A stretch of DNA of 64,000 nt from the NCBI GenBank assembly GCA_963691705.1, contig OY829540.1, positions 73,411,488 through 73,475,487 on the forward strand, in the 5' to 3' direction. The notes under the pieces are model-generated. The model did no database searches. It was not told the DNA's origin and saw only the letters and a list, made by a program, of their open reading frames with translations. This stretch comes from Viola odorata. Its lineage: Eukaryota > Streptophyta > Magnoliopsida > Malpighiales > Violaceae. Below are positions 44,129-57,800 of this stretch, piece by piece. Both the position numbers and the translations under genes were made by a program. Each line of letters begins with the position of its first letter. Position 1 is the first letter of the stretch.

Positions 44129-45457
44129 GTTTTATGCCATGGGTGTTGTAAATTCTACTGACGTGAGGCACAAATAGAATCCTGAACCAATTAATCTTTC
44201 AAATGGTTAGGTTGAGATGAGTGCCTTTGGTCAGAAGAATGTTCATCAATTCTCAACTTCTTTTTTTATGGTTTTTGTTCACTTTGACAGCAGCGGTTAA
44301 AGAGTGCTGGAGCCTGGAATTGTATTTTTTTTTTCTTGGTTGATATCTATTACACTAGTTTTACTAGCTCGAACACGAGACTTTGGTTAATATAGAGGTA
44401 GAGTCTAATCAATATTGGTTAATGTAGAAGTAGAGTCTAATCAATGTTCATCAATTCTCATGTCAACTAATTTATTAAAGCATTTTAGATGATGCGAGGA
44501 AAGGAAAAAAGAGAGTGGAAGAGCTGTAGTATATGTTTAGAGTGAACAATCAAAAACTTCATATTGAAGAAAATAGGAAGAAAAACAAATTAGTTGATTT
44601 TTTATAATTGAATGATGAGACTAATTTTGATTTATATCTCTGCCTATGGACACTTTTTTCACAAAATCAATTACTCTATGAAAAGTTACCTTTTATATAT
44701 TTTATATTTATTTTTTGGAAATATTTATATCATTCTAAGTTATTTTTTTGAATCCTTTCTTTTTAACTAATAATTCATGAGAGGAATTATATAATAAGAT
44801 ACTTCAGTAAAATGCTCTGGAATCTCGGTTGCGGCAAAGATAGTACTTCCTCCGGTCCGAAATGTATGACGTTTTAGCATTTATTTTTACTGTTCCGGAA
44901 CGTATCTTAAAAAGGCCGGAACAGTTACTATTTGAGACAATTTTGCTCCGAATTTTTTCTCGGAACTGAGTTAAGGATTAAGGTACGTTCGAAAAAAAGT
45001 ACGGAATTTTTTGGGGTCAAATAGTGCCTCATCCGGCCTCTTCGATATGCGTTCCCTACTGAATATTGGGATGCGAGGAAGTAATACATTTCGGACCAGA
45101 GGGAGTATTATTATTGTTGTTAAACCCTCCTCTCTTCGCAGGGAGGTGTGGGAAAAGGGAATAGATTGACACATTGGCGGATGGAGTGCGGAGACAGAGA
45201 AAAAATGCTCCAGTACGGTTTGGTATAGTGCTAACTATTACTAATTCTAGTATACATATATGAGTTAGTATTCAAATTCATAGAGGTTTCGCTGATGTTG
45301 TACTAGTTCGATGTATTGTAATGTAAATTGGTGAGTTTAAGTTATCTGTAGGATTTGCGGAGTTAGGAACGATTTGAAACTAATTAGGATATTAGAATCA
45401 TCGAGGATGAGTTGAAAAGATAGAGATTAGGGTTTGGATTTGTTGGAGGATGAGATG
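44129..45457. other. Intergenic region with a Stowaway-type MITE
   Basis: 3' UTR of MED33 up to about 44340 (TTTTTTTTTCTTGG region), then AT-rich DNA, the MITE at 44846-45105, and the promoter and leader of the WD40-like gene. No other gene is seen. Confidence 0.4.
44846..45105. mobile_element. Stowaway-like MITE, 260 bp
   Basis: Terminal inverted repeats CTTCCTCCGGTCCGAAATGTA and its complement (TACATTTCGGACCAGAGGGAG, one-base bulge) are flanked by TA on both sides (44844-44845, 45106-45107). A CTCCCTCCG-type terminus and TA duplication are the hallmarks of Tc1/mariner-derived Stowaway elements. Confidence 0.8.
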
Positions 45458-48365
45458 ATGGAAGGAAGGAGGATATCTGCTGCAAATCCAAGGCCGTGCT
45501 CCGGAAAACGGATACTGGCATCGAAGAAAAGGCATCGCGTGAGAGACGATGGATTCCTCAACAGCGTGAGGAAGCTCCATAGGCGGGAGATTTGCTCCAA
45601 GCCAAATCGGGCTTTCAGCATCACCAATGCCCAGGAGAGGTTTCGCAATGTGCGTTTGATGGAAGAGTACGACACTCATGACCCCAAGGCCCATTCCTCT
45701 CTTGTCCTCCTCCCCTTCTTGACCAAGAGGACCAAGGTCATTGAGATTGTTGCCGCCCGCGACATTGTTTTTGCTCTTGCCCATTCTGGTGTTTGCGCCG
45801 CTTTTAGCAGAGGTTCTTTACCCCTTACTCTCTTTCTCCTCCTCTTTTTTCTTGGTTAGTTACATTTCTTCACATCTCATGTTTCATCTTGTACTAACTA
45901 TTAAAAATGCAGAGACTAACCAGAGGATATGCTTCCTCAACGTCTGTCCTGATGAAGTCATTAGAAGTCTTTTCTACAACAAGAACAATGACTCCCTCAT
46001 CACTGTTTCTGTTTATGCTTCTGACAACTTCAGCTCCCTCAAATGCAGATCTACTAGGATTGAGTACGACACTCATCTTTCTCCTTTCTTTTCTTTTTTG
46101 AACAAATCTCAACTTTCTCCTCGCTCTTTTGTTATCCTGCTTCCTTCAATTTTTTATACGCATATGTTGCATAATTGCCTATTATTTCAATGATTAGGTA
46201 CATAAGGAGGGGTAAGCCAGATGCAGGTTTTGCTCTTTTTGAGTCTGAGTCCTTGAAATGGCCAGGGTTTGTAGAGTTTGATGATGTTAATGGAAAGGTG
46301 CTAACTTACTCTGCCCAAGACAGGTTTGCTTCATTCCAGTGTACCATGTGATTGCCACACTTACTCTCTTACTATCAATAAATATAACATTTCCTTCTTC
46401 ATTTCTAATTTCAGTATATACAAGGTTTTTGACCTCAAAAACTACACCATGCTCTATTCTATACCGGACAAAAATGTACAAGAAATCAAGATCAGGTAGT
46501 TTTTCTCTCTCTCTCTGCATGAGTGTGCATGCACTCACTTATGCTAAACATACAATTTTTTGCCGCATTTAGCCGCTTGATTACCATGGCTTATTTATAT
46601 GTTTGATCTCTTGACCTTAGACTTGGTAAACGTACGTGTGTGCATATATTAATGACATTTATTCTCAACCTCATCTACCTGCCTGAATACAATAGCATGC
46701 ATCTCTCAATTTTCATCAATCTACCTAAACAAAATGGAGTCCTAGTTGTGTGCTATTTGTAACAATGCCCCATTGCCTTGTTCATTCAGCTTATCCATGC
46801 TTCTAATGGCTTACATTTAACTTTGTTTGCACCAGTCCGGGCATCATGTTATTGATTTTCAACAGAGCTAGCAGCCATGTTCCTCTTAAAATTTTGTCAA
46901 TAGAAGATGGCACAGTTCTCAAAGCCTTCCATCATCTACTTCATCGAAATAAGAAGGTGGACTTTATCGAGCAATTTAATGAGAAGCTTCTTGTCAAACA
47001 GGAAAATGAAAATCTACAGATCCTTGATGTGAGCCATCTGTCTTTTTCAGCAACTCCATTGCAGTGTTCATTATTTCTACTCTGGTAATATCATCTTCAT
47101 TTATTTATACAGGTTCGGAATGCTGAGCTGATGGAAGTCAGCAGAACTGAATTTATGACTCCCTCAGCTTTCATATTTCTATATGAGAACCAGTTGTTCT
47201 TGACGTTTAGAAATAGAACTGTTGCTGTTTGGAATTTCCGTGGGGAGCTTGTAACTTCATTTGAGGATCACCTATTATGGCACCCTGATTGTAACACAAA
47301 TAACATATACATAACAAGTGATCAGGATCTCATTATTTCTTATTGCAAGGCTGAATCTGATGACCAGTGGATGGAAGGAAATGGTAATTTTTCTTTGCTC
47401 TTTTTGTGAGTTGCATTGTGGCAAATGCAAGAATGCTAGGTCCTATTGTGTATGGTCTGATCTGCCAGGTGCTAGAATCTTACTAGATGAAATTTTATTG
47501 TTATTCAATTTTATTTCCAAAGAAAAGCATCAGCTGATGAAATTTTCCACCTGGGTTTTAATGTATAATATAAGAAGATATTATTAAGGTGAAAACATCA
47601 TTAAAATGTAGTCTGCTACTTTTCTTTAGGAGCATATTGTCTACTAAACTGTTAGGTTTTTAAGCAGATACTTTGGATATGTACTGTTATTTGCTGTGAC
47701 ATTTATTAGTCTAGCTTACCAGCTGACTATGTCTACCAATTTAACTGATTCGGTGGTTTTGAGGCCATTTTCAGTTTAACGTACTATGCCATGTAAAGCT
47801 ACTGCTGGGAGCTATTATGTTGGTTCTGAAAGCTTGTATGATGGTGAAAATATTGCTGAAACCTTGTTTTTGTTTCTTCGGATGAAGCAGAAAAGCTTAT
47901 CTTTGTCTTAACTGTTTTGCGAGGATTAAGTATTGTGGAAATCTTATTTTCGACAATGAGAACTGCCTCAAGTACTTTTTCCCCTCTTTGATATGTGTGC
48001 TGTTTGATAAAAAATTATATGGGAGACCTTTATTTGTTTTTTTTCCGGATGGTTCCCTTGCCTTGTAGGAAGTAAATACTTTGTTGTTCCTTGAGGAGTT
48101 ATCTTATGTTGCTTGCGCTTTTGTTGCAGCTGGCTCTATCAATATCAGTAATATATTGACGGGGAAATGTCTGGCTAAAATTAATGCCTCTAATGGTGGT
48201 GATAAGAACAGCAGCAGTTCTAGCAGCTCCAGGCAAAGTGGCTCTCTGATCAGAAGTACAGCAGGGGAGGCATTGGAAGACATAACTGCTCTTTTCTATG
48301 ACGAGGAGCGGAATGAGATCTACACAGGGAACAAGCATGGTCTGGTTCATGTATGGTCTAACTAA
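45458..48365 (+). CDS. Conserved WD40/beta-propeller-like protein
   Basis: Seven coding exons: 45458-45812, 45913-46063, 46198-46323, 46415-46495, 46836-47028, 47113-47383, 48130-48365. They give 470 residues from MEGRRI; an adjacent ATG at 45455 would add one Met. The central part is very conserved in plants in my memory (NQRICFLNV, DEVIRSLFYNKNNDSLITV, SIYKVFDLKNYTMLYSI, QILDVRNAEL). It carries WD-repeat-like strands ending with NEIYTGNKHGLVHVW. Plant databases usually call such proteins transducin/WD40-like; no function is established. There is a basic N terminus and a Ser-rich loop (NSSSSSSSRQSGS). The 746-base intron before the last exon holds nothing else I can see. Confidence 0.88.
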
Positions 48366-48992
48366 TGAGTAAGTCGTTTTCTGATTAAGGTGCTCAGGAA
48401 CTGCAACGAGTTGTTCCATCATGATTGTGGCATTGGAGTTTTGATGACTTCAGTGGGCTGCATCATTGGAAAACTTCAGAATGAAAATGTAAAATGTAAA
48501 ATGAGATGTTAAATTGTGTAACAATTGATTGATTTACTATATCCGCTGCCTGATTTGTCGGAGTGAAGATGGAACGATATGAAATCATCAAGAAATTTTA
48601 CAAGTTTCTTTGAGTTGAGGACTAGGAAGGCAGCATGTTTTGTTTTATTTATTCATCGATTCCTTTTGTGTGTGGCCGGTGCATTATTTGTTTCGTGTAG
48701 CTGGTGGCGGGAATGGGCAAGCAAGATAATGGAGTGAGATGGTTGCATGGAAATATGTTATCCTGGAGGTTGAGGCTTGAAAACGAGAGGAATGAAAGAG
48801 CGTGGATGGGATATATAAGGTGTATTCCCCCATCTGGTTGTTAAGGAAAGAACAGCTATCAGCCTTTTAATTCTTATATAAAATTCCATTAGTGAGCCCA
48901 AGCCACCATCTATCTGTGTGTATTGTGTACACCAAAACAAGAGGAGATGGATGCAGGTAGCTATGAATTTCAGCTTTTTCCTGTCTTGCTAA
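48366..48992. other. Tail-to-tail 3' UTR interval
   Basis: 3' UTRs of the WD40-like gene (+) and PP1 (-). The frame at 48758-48940 is not protein-like. Nothing else is seen. Confidence 0.4.
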
Positions 48993-50318
48993 CTAATCCA
49001 GATTGCCTGGTTTCCCTTTCCACGGCTTGAGTATCTGAAATGAGCAGAGGAGACTTGCATCCACGCACATGAGCGCACCCGCATTGTTAAACTCTCCACA
49101 GTAGTTTGGTGCCGAGAATATGGTAACGAGCTGCCTATCCGCAAAGAATTCGTACCCATCCTCAACTACCTGCACAAACAACAGAGAAAGAATCCAGTTG
49201 TTTGTTCGGAAGAAGAAGAAGATGAAAAGTGTCAACTGAAGGGAGAAAACTTATGCATAGACCTGGTGAGCACGGCAAATGAGATCGAGATCATGTTTTT
49301 TCAAGAACTCGGACACCTTGTCAGCTCCGAAGGTGTAGGAGACGCCCCTGTCATTCTCACCCCACCCTCTGATGTCTCGATCAGGATCCGCCCAAAGCAG
49401 ATCGCACAAAAGCCCCTGGTCCGGAACATCCACGGGTCTTTCTATCCCTCTGATCTGATCCAGGCTGTTCATATCTGGGGAAAGACCTCCGTGCATGCAC
49501 AGTATCTTATCATCCACCACTGCGGCCACAGGTAAACAGTTAAAGCATTCCGTGAAGACTTTCCAGAGCTTGACACTGAAGCGGCGCTTGCACTCGTCGT
49601 AAAACCCGTATATCCTGTTGATGGAAGCGCATTCATGGTTCCCCCGGAGGAGGAAGAAGTTGTCAGGGAACTTGATCTTGTAGGCAAGCAGCAGGCATAT
49701 CGTCTCGACACTCTGCTTCCCTCTATCCACGTAATCTCCAAGGAACAGGTAATTCGCATCTGGTGGGAATCCGCCGCACTCAAATAGCCGCAGCAGATCT
49801 GGATACTGCCCGTGTATGTCACCTGCATTCAAACATTTTATAATTTCCGCCCCACCACAACCCCCAAACCATATTAAATTGAAGAATCAGAATTTAACAC
49901 CATGATTATTATCATCACTGCTCTGCTGGGGTCAAAACTAAAGAATACAATCTAAAACCAATTGAAATTGCTCACCTTCCCTTCATGAAATCTAAAATAT
50001 GAAGCTATTATAAAGCATAAATATTACCATCACCAACCTGAAAGCCAGACAAGGCGTAGACATGGGATGTATATGTGTGTGTATATATATATATATATAA
50101 GGGGGTGGGGTCGGAGTAAAGAAGACATGATTACCACAGATGTTGATCGGAGCCTCTAATTCGAGGAGGATAGGCTGCGCAAGGAAGACTTGCTTGGCGG
50201 TGATGCAAAGCTGGCGAATCTCAGGTTCAGTCAATTGAATGCGTTTCCCTCTGTTATTCCTTCCTCCTAACAATCGATCTATCAGCTCCTCCAATCCTTC
50301 CATTCCACCCACCTTCAT
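48993..50318 (-). CDS. Serine/threonine protein phosphatase PP1 catalytic subunit (TOPP type)
   Basis: Three coding exons on the minus strand (50318-50135, 49822-49263, 49169-48993) give 306 residues; an alternative Met at residue 6 (50303) would give 301. PP1 removes phosphate from Ser/Thr using two metal ions, with target choice set by regulatory subunits. The signature motifs are intact: GDIHG (62-66), GDYVDRG (90-96), RGNHE (121-125), later MHGG and the C-terminal [16 protein letters not shown]. The second exon starts inside the GDIHG motif (G split between exons). The family-typical SFQILKP tail is followed by a short WKGKPGNLD extension. It is tail-to-tail with the WD40-like gene. Confidence 0.95.
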
Positions 50319-51585
50319 CTCTGCTTCCTATCCTGTATTTCTTTGTTTATTCTTTAACCTGTTAGGATCTCTTGGATTGGATCTTCTTTGTATAAATTTA
50401 TCAAATCCTGGATTAACAAGGATGAGAAGAGGGAAATCAAAAGTCTAATTATCTGTTTGGGTCTTTGCATAACTAATCACAGTATGGTATTTCCTGACTC
50501 AGAAAAAAAAGGCAAGAGAGAGAAAGAGATTGCAAAAGAGACGAGAGAGGCGAGAGTTTAGTTTATATATTTGGTGGGATAAGAATGAGAATGAGATGCA
50601 ATGTTTTTTCTGTTAAAAAAAAGGAGGAAAAAAAATAGATGCAATGTTTTTGCAGGGGCTGTCTAATTTGACTCTGTTATTCTCGTGAGGTATTATAGAT
50701 TATTACTAGGTTCCATTCCCCACTTCCGACTTGCATGCCTACTCCATCCCATCATCTACCTCTTTTCAATTTGTAGTATTTCCTATTAGTATTACTATTC
50801 TTTTTTAAGTTAACTTTTCCTTATTATATGTCAATATCATGCCCTCCTCCCTCCTCTCTTAAACCTCTTTGCGTTTACACCTCTTGAAAGTTGAAAATTG
50901 AAATACAATTAATCTAATCTGTGCCCAACTATCATAGACTTTCAGAAATGGATGCCCACTACTTCCACAACACCACACTTGTTTTCTTTTTTTAATAACA
51001 GGACCTAAGAAATGGCTTCACAACTCTTTCTTCAATTAAGTTTTCACCACTCAGAATAAACCAACATAATACTAGGATGATGATCTGGCTTCAAGGGGAC
51101 CAATCACCTCGTTCCCTTATGATATATCTCATCCCAATCTCATCTCAAACATTCTACACAACAGAGTACCTGAGAACGCCCTTTGCCCATGCCCATGCCC
51201 TTGTATTGCTAAACTAAGCGCAGCATAAATAGTTATAAGCAGTCTACAATGCACAATAACCATTTCTAGATACCACAGATAATGCAACAGCATAAACATC
51301 ACAAAGCCACAACATGAGAAGGATGCAATATGTAGATTGATTAAACTTCTCTTTCTACGCCACCTTTGTTATCCAATCATCCTCATTAGCATTCAGAGCA
51401 TTGAAATCACGAGAGGAAAACCGGAAATAGATTAACTCATTCTAAATGTAGTCTTTGACAATCCTGTTGCTAAATCACCAAGATGATGAACCAAGCATCT
51501 TTCTAGCAAAAGGAAGTCATTCAAGTACACAACGCAGAAGCAAATCCCTAGAAAATACTACATAATAGTAGAAATCTTCAAGCCT
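50319..51585. other. PP1 promoter/leader and 3' flank of CDKB1
   Basis: Promoter side of PP1 (minus strand) with AG-rich runs near 50510-50550, then AT-rich DNA and the CDKB1 3' UTR. No gene is seen. Confidence 0.4.
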
Positions 51586-53458
51586 TCAGTACTGAGATTT
51601 GTCAAGGCTGTCAAAATAGGGATGTTCCATGGCTGCTTTGGCTGAGATTCTTTCAGCTGGATCATACTTGAGCATCTTCTGCATTACCAAAGACAACCTA
51701 GTATGAGTATTCCAATTTTCAAATTAAAGCAAAATGAAGGTACGTAGGGACAAACAAAGCAAGACCAAGGAAAGGAACTTCTGCATCTCAATAACAGCAA
51801 CTGTCGCAAGGGCATGCTTGTTTGGTGAAGTTATTTGTTGGTTATAACAGCAAAAGTAGTACAAACTACAAACTCATGCATCCATCTTGACAAGGAGGTA
51901 CAAGATGGGATCATGGTAGAATGTTGAGAGTTTACCAATCACATCACACCTATAAACATATCCTGCACTTTCCTCAAGTATGCAAGTAGCGCTCCACTAC
52001 CTAATTCCATTAAAGACAAACGTTTTGAACCAGTGTAATTCACATTAGCCTGAGATACTAGTTTTTCACTTCTGTCAATCCAGGTGATATCCTAGTACAC
52101 TAGTTTCAGAAAAGAAAATTTAGTGGAACCAATACTGCCCTTAGGTAAGGTTCAAAAAGAAAATGTAGCACAACAACTAACTAATATCATGACCCATTCC
52201 TAATTCTTCCATGAATTTTATTCATTGTTTTTCTGCAATATTGATTGGAAACAATTCTAATTAGTAATGCAGCATGAAGCTAAGATATAAAGGAAGTACA
52301 GGAAGGTAATCAAATCAGTCCAGGGGAAAGGAACAGGAACGGTGTGGTTAGTTACCAATAGAAGGTCAACCCCTTCAGATCCTAGAGTGGGGACAGCACG
52401 TGCGAGGTTTTGAGGCTCCCATTGTGGATATACATGCCAATCTCGCAGGGAGGTAACTCCTGGCCAGTCCTTGTCAGTTGGAGTGCCCAGCAGCCTTCAT
52501 TAGAGTAGTTTTGGCACAGGATTAGGATCAGCAACCCAGTTGATTAAATGGGCAATCTAAAGCATAAGCAAGCACACATATATATACGGATACATGGAGA
52601 GGGAAGGATGAGGAATGCATACCTGAAAATGTGAAGCAACTGTTGGAACTCAGAGTCACCAGGGAAGAGGGCTTGCCTTCTCACCATTTCGGCTGATGCA
52701 AGTTGAATCAAAGTCGTGAATAAAGTATTAATCATGGATGGAAATGAGAACGTTGGGGGAGAAACGAAAGAGAGTGATTTTGAAGTATTACCAAATATGC
52801 AACCAACGGACCACATATCGACAGCGGTGGAGTAATGGGTGGAACCAAGCAGGACCTCAGGTGCTCTGTACCACAGAGTAACGATCTCATGAGTGTAGCT
52901 CTTGAGAGGGACGGTGAAGGCGCGTCCAAGACCTAGATCGGCGATCTTGAGGATTCCTTTGTCCTGGTCGAGAAGCAAGTTCTGGGGCTTGAGATCCCGG
53001 TGGAGGACGCCGTGGCTGTGGCAGTGGGCTACCCCCTTGCAGAGCTGGAATAGGAAGCTTTGGATGAGCGTAGGGGGGAGAGGCCTGGGGTTTGCGCCTT
53101 TGCGGTGGGAGTCGATGAACTTCTTCAGATCTGTGTCCAGATACTCGAAAACCAGGTAGAGGTTGGACTTCTTGTTGTTGTTCTTGCCGGCGAGTTTGGA
53201 GGGATCGGAATCATCCAAGTTGCTGCTGGCGGTTGCATCAATGTGCTCCACGCAGAGAAGGCGCACCACGTAGAGGGATTGAGACAGCAATTGAAGCAGA
53301 GAAACCTCCCGGAGCGCTGTCGGCGGCACTCCCTCCTCGTCCATCTCCAGCCTCGTCTTCTTGAGAGCCACCATCTGTCCTGTCGCCTTGTCCTTCGCCT
53401 TGTACACCTTCCCGTATGTTCCTTCTCCTACCTTCTCCAATTTTTCATACTTGTCCAT
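51586..53458 (-). CDS. CDKB1: B1-type cyclin-dependent kinase (CDKB1)
   Basis: Four coding exons on the minus strand (53458-52792, 52692-52623, 52494-52356, 51678-51586) give 322 residues, close to the usual length. CDKB1 is the plant-specific kinase active at G2/M. The Gly loop GEGTYG is at 11-16, ATP-binding Lys33, the PPTALRE cyclin-binding helix at 45-51 (PPTALRE separates B1 from B2, which has PPTTLRE), HRDLKPQN at 153-160, DLG at 174-176 and the T-loop Thr189. The later [19 protein letters not shown], then [12 protein letters not shown] and the DSLDKSQY end are all typical. A kinase-insert loop ([15 protein letters not shown]) is a little longer than in Arabidopsis. Intron 3 is about 680 bases with nothing else visible. 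Confidence 0.95.
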
Positions 53459-53702
53459 TTTGATCCGATTTGTTTCTGCTTCTTCGATTTTGTGATCCTT
53501 CCTTCTCTCTCTTTCTCTCTAACCCTAGAAAAGAAATGTTTACTGCAATTCTCCTGCCCGCTCCCCGTGTATTATATGAGTGCCTTTTCCTTGATTTTGA
53601 ATTTCAAACAACAATGAAATGGAGGGAGGGGTAGTAGCCAGTTGGAAGCGTCATCATAATCTAATGGATAGAATTAATTCCTTCCTAAATTACTTTAACC
53701 CA

Positions 53703-53713
53703 TCCAACGGTTC
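53703..53713 (+). promoter_or_regulatory. MSA-like (MYB3R) element upstream of CDKB1
   Basis: TCCAACGGTTC matches the MSA consensus YCYAACGGYYA at 10 of 11 positions, about 245 bases upstream of the CDKB1 ATG. MSA sites bound by three-repeat MYB factors direct G2/M transcription, which fits the downstream gene. A chance match is possible. Confidence 0.35.
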
Positions 53714-53804
53714 CCAAAGGGTACTAAAATACAAAAAATACGGAAACAAATCTTTCAATTTTATAAGTTTGAAAAAGCACTCCAATTATTGCCCGTTTCT
53801 TTTA

Positions 53805-53909
53805 CTCCCTCCGTTTTCGAATAATTGTCATTTTTGTACTTTTTGTTACTGTGTTTATTGTACTTTTTGTTACTGTTTCAAAAAGTCAATTATTCAAAAA
53901 CAGAGCGAG
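53805..53909. mobile_element. Stowaway-like MITE, 105 bp
   Basis: Ends CTCCCTCCGTTTTCGAATAA and TTATTCAAAAACAGAGCGAG are inverted with few mismatches and flanked by TA (53803-53804, 53910-53911). The inside is a near-duplicated TGTACTTTTTGTTACTGT-type word. It lies in the CDKB1 upstream region. Confidence 0.75.
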
Positions 53910-54872
53910 TATAAAACAAAATTGATTATATTATTAATTATTATTACAGTACCAAAAATCGAACTTATAATCTTAAGTTATTAAAAACAGCATACAATTT
54001 CTTAAGAATTTTAATATATAAAGCTTTAAAAAAAAAAAACACTTTCAATTTCTCTTCTTTATGTTTGGAGTGCTTTTCTTCTTGAAAGTATTTTATTTCA
54101 TTACTCTTGAGTCATGAGTTACAAAATTGAGGTGAAGGGTTATAAAAAATGTTAAATTAATTGTTGATAATGTTTGGTGTGCTTATTATATGTTGAAATA
54201 AGATGTGATTTATATGGTACGTTTGTACTCAATATCCCATTAGTGATCCCATGAGTTCTATTCTCTTTTTTCTCACTCAAATTTGCACTTAGTTCGAATT
54301 GAAATGTACAACACTTTCCATTAAAAAGATGAAAGCAAAGAATGTGCAATGGGTAATCCCATACATACTTTTCTTTTTTTCAGTCTCCCTACCTGTTGAG
54401 CCTTTTCAGTCTAAGTGCAGTCGCGAGGCCTGCCGCAACTGAAAAATATGCAGTATTAACGAAACTACATCAAACAAACCAATCACAATCTTCTTATTCA
54501 TCACCACTGGGATCGTTCAAATTCTAGCAACATCAAACTTGCAATGCCTTTTTTTTCCTTTTTTTTTTGGGAGGAATCCGGAAATGTCTACTCCAGAAAA
54601 AACATTGATTTGACCACGAGTACATAACAAGCAAGCTAAAATCAAGGTGAACGAGTCAAATATACTCAAGAAAGTTGCTTTTAAAACATTCTTGCGCCCA
54701 ATCTCCATCGGGGGGCTTAAAGCAAAGTGTGTATCCAGAACCGTAAATAAGCAGAGTCCACCATCTTGGTTTGGCATACTTAAATCGGAAAATACTTATT
54801 GAATCAAACAAAATATGGTGTGCAGGTATCAGCATACCGTACTTAAGTGATCAAAATTTAAGGAATATCATC

Positions 54873-57800
54873 CTAGTTGTCAATGACTTCAATGAGGGTA
54901 GGCTCATAGTCGCTAGGAGCCTCAAATCCATGGAGATTCATCACAGTTGCAGCCACATTGGCAAGTCCTCCACTAGGAACATCATCGCGAAACCTAACAC
55001 CAGCTGCCAATCCAGGACCACCAATCGCAATAGGTACCTACCAAAGAAAAGAAAAGAAAATTTGACAAACTATATCAATCAACTAAACTCGACAGACTCA
55101 AAGAATGCTAACAGTAGATATCAATTGGGGCTCATGTAGAGGAAAGCCAAGTCCAAACAACAAACCCAAGACATCCATAATCAAGGTCATTTAATGGACG
55201 GCAAGGTCAATTCTGCTTTCCTGCATTAAAGGAACTAATAAAAAAGGTTGGCCAAGTCAAGTAAACTCACTGGTTCAAGTGTGTGAGAAGTGAGTATCTG
55301 AATTTTTCCACTCTTATCGAGAGCAGGTTTCCCAGACTTATCCCTTTTCACCATGTCCTCTGCATTTCCATGATCTGCAGTAACCACATATATTCCCCCA
55401 ACTTGCTCAATTGCGTCAATGATCATCTGCAATAAACCGTATTTACAATCAGAAATTCGATACTTTTTTTTTCATTTTATTCAAATCAAAATGAAAATTT
55501 AATATGTAATGCTGCTGACATTTCATACCTTGACAGCCTCATCAGCCACCTTGCATGCCACGACTGTTGCCTCAATGTCTCCTGTATGTCCCACCATGTC
55601 ACCATTTGGAAGGTTAACACGAACCTACAGTACACAAACGGATAGCTCAATAGCCAACTCAACTTGGATTCATATTTCTTCACCACACGAATAGGAAGGA
55701 TTTAATAACCTGATGGAACTTTCCACTAAGGATAGCATCCCTAGCCTTTTCAGCAATCTCCAATGCTTTCATTTTAGGTTTCACGTTAAATGTAATTCCA
55801 ACATCACTAGGAATTTCCACATATTCTTCCATTTCTGGGTTGAAATAACCAGAACGATTTCCATTCCAGAAGAACGTGACATGTCCAAATTTGACCGTCT
55901 CGCTGACAAGCAGATGAATGTAAAAGTTAGGACACTGATTAATTGACTGCCCTAAAAATTTAACACAGAATGGGGTAAAATAGTAAAGTTTACAATAACC
56001 TAAACAACCTATAATAACTTCCTAAAAGCTATATTGCTATGGCATTAAGTCCCAAGCAAAGAGATATCAAGGCCATGAGGTAGAACTGATAGTGCATAGT
56101 TTGACAGAATAATGCAATCGATAAAAACAGTTCAAACCAACAATAATTTTTATTCTAAAAAAACTAGTATTTTTTAAAAAAGGAAGACAGCAACAACTTG
56201 GGAAGACCGCATGACAAGAACACATGAGCCACCGCATGACAAGAACACATGAGCCATGTAAGCTGCAGGCTTAACATAGAAGTTATCGACCATCCTATAA
56301 AATACCACTCCTGATAGCATACAACAGTTAATAGAGCAACAGAACACAACCAAATAGAGGAATAAACAGACCGTTTGTTGAACTACTGACTGGTGCCAGC
56401 TTACCTGCAAGCAAAGGTAGAAACACCATTATACACCAAATATTCACCAGATGTTCTTTCTATCTCTGGAGGTGAAACAAGGTAACGGCTTGGAAGCTTC
56501 AACTCCCCATCATACTGGAGCATTCCAGCATAGTTAATTTTAGGAAATCGAACCCGATCAAATTTGTCAAAATCCTTATATTCAAGTGCCTTAGCAAGCA
56601 TAGTCATACGATCTGCACGGAAGTTGATAGTGACAACAGCATCGCCATCTACAATTGGACCCACTGCCTGCCCATCCTCATTGACAATTACAAAAGGATG
56701 CAAGTATTGATCGTTGGCCTTAGGTTCTTCCCTAAGCTTCTTGACAGCTTCAACAGCGCTCTTAAACTTGTATGGGGCTTCACCAAGAACCTGGGCATCC
56801 CATCCTCGTTTTACAACACTCCAGTCATTCTGCACAAGAGTTAACAACATTATCCACAGAAGATAGCAACAAATCCATAACTCCAACAAAAACACATACA
56901 GATATCCATAATAATAACAACACAAATAAGATTTCAAATCAGGGGTGAAGTGTTCCTACACACTCTTCTTAGCACCACCCCATTGAATCTAGGAGACGTC
57001 TTTTTAAGTAACAAAAAGCAAAGTCTGGAAAACACCATGAATTTGCTTATCCATATTGATTACATAGGTAGATCTGACATTCACCAAAAAAAATCTTTAA
57101 AAAAGCAAGGCACAAAGAAATTTAATAGGTATCTTTCCTGTCAAATACCTCATAACGATCCATGGTGACATACATGCGCCCTCCACCAGATGCAATCTGT
57201 GCATCAACACCTTTCTCACGTAATTGCTCAAGGTCCTTCTCAAGAGTTTCAACAAAGCCAACACTAGAACCATCTAGAACATCACGTCCGTCGGTGAGGA
57301 TATGAACACGGATTCTTTTAGCACCATGTTCACTGGCCCCTTTTATCAACAACTACAAATAGTATAAAAGAAAGACAAACAGTGAATAAGGTTCTGGAAG
57401 AAGAAGGCCTGGCAGTATGCCAAAGAGTGATTAACTAAGGAACTTACCTGCAACTGATCAAGCCTCGAATGAACTCCACCATCACTCAATAGCCCAATAA
57501 GGTGCAGCGTACCATTTTCAAAGCATTCTTGTACGTACTTAAATCCCTCACCATCATAGATTTTTCCAGAGGCAAGAGCAGCGTCCACAAGCTTTGCTCT
57601 GCAGTCAAAAGCAAATATATCTTTAAAACTCAGAGCTAATTTACCAAAAGCTAGCATACTGGAAAGAATGCAAATACAATACACATTCATGTGAGGGGAA
57701 AAATAAGAAGAGATTGCATTGATTGGTTGCTAAAAAAAATTAAGAGGTTAGGAATCGGGGAGAGAAGTTGACCCTTGAGCAAAAATGCGACCGGCTCCAA

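Larger units (their letters stand above)
53459..54872. other. CDKB1 promoter and iPGAM 3' flank
   Basis: Holds a near-consensus mitosis-specific (MSA) element at 53703-53713 and a Stowaway-like MITE at 53805-53909. The rest is AT-rich. The iPGAM 3' UTR should start at 54872 and run down to perhaps 54450. No gene is seen. Confidence 0.4.
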
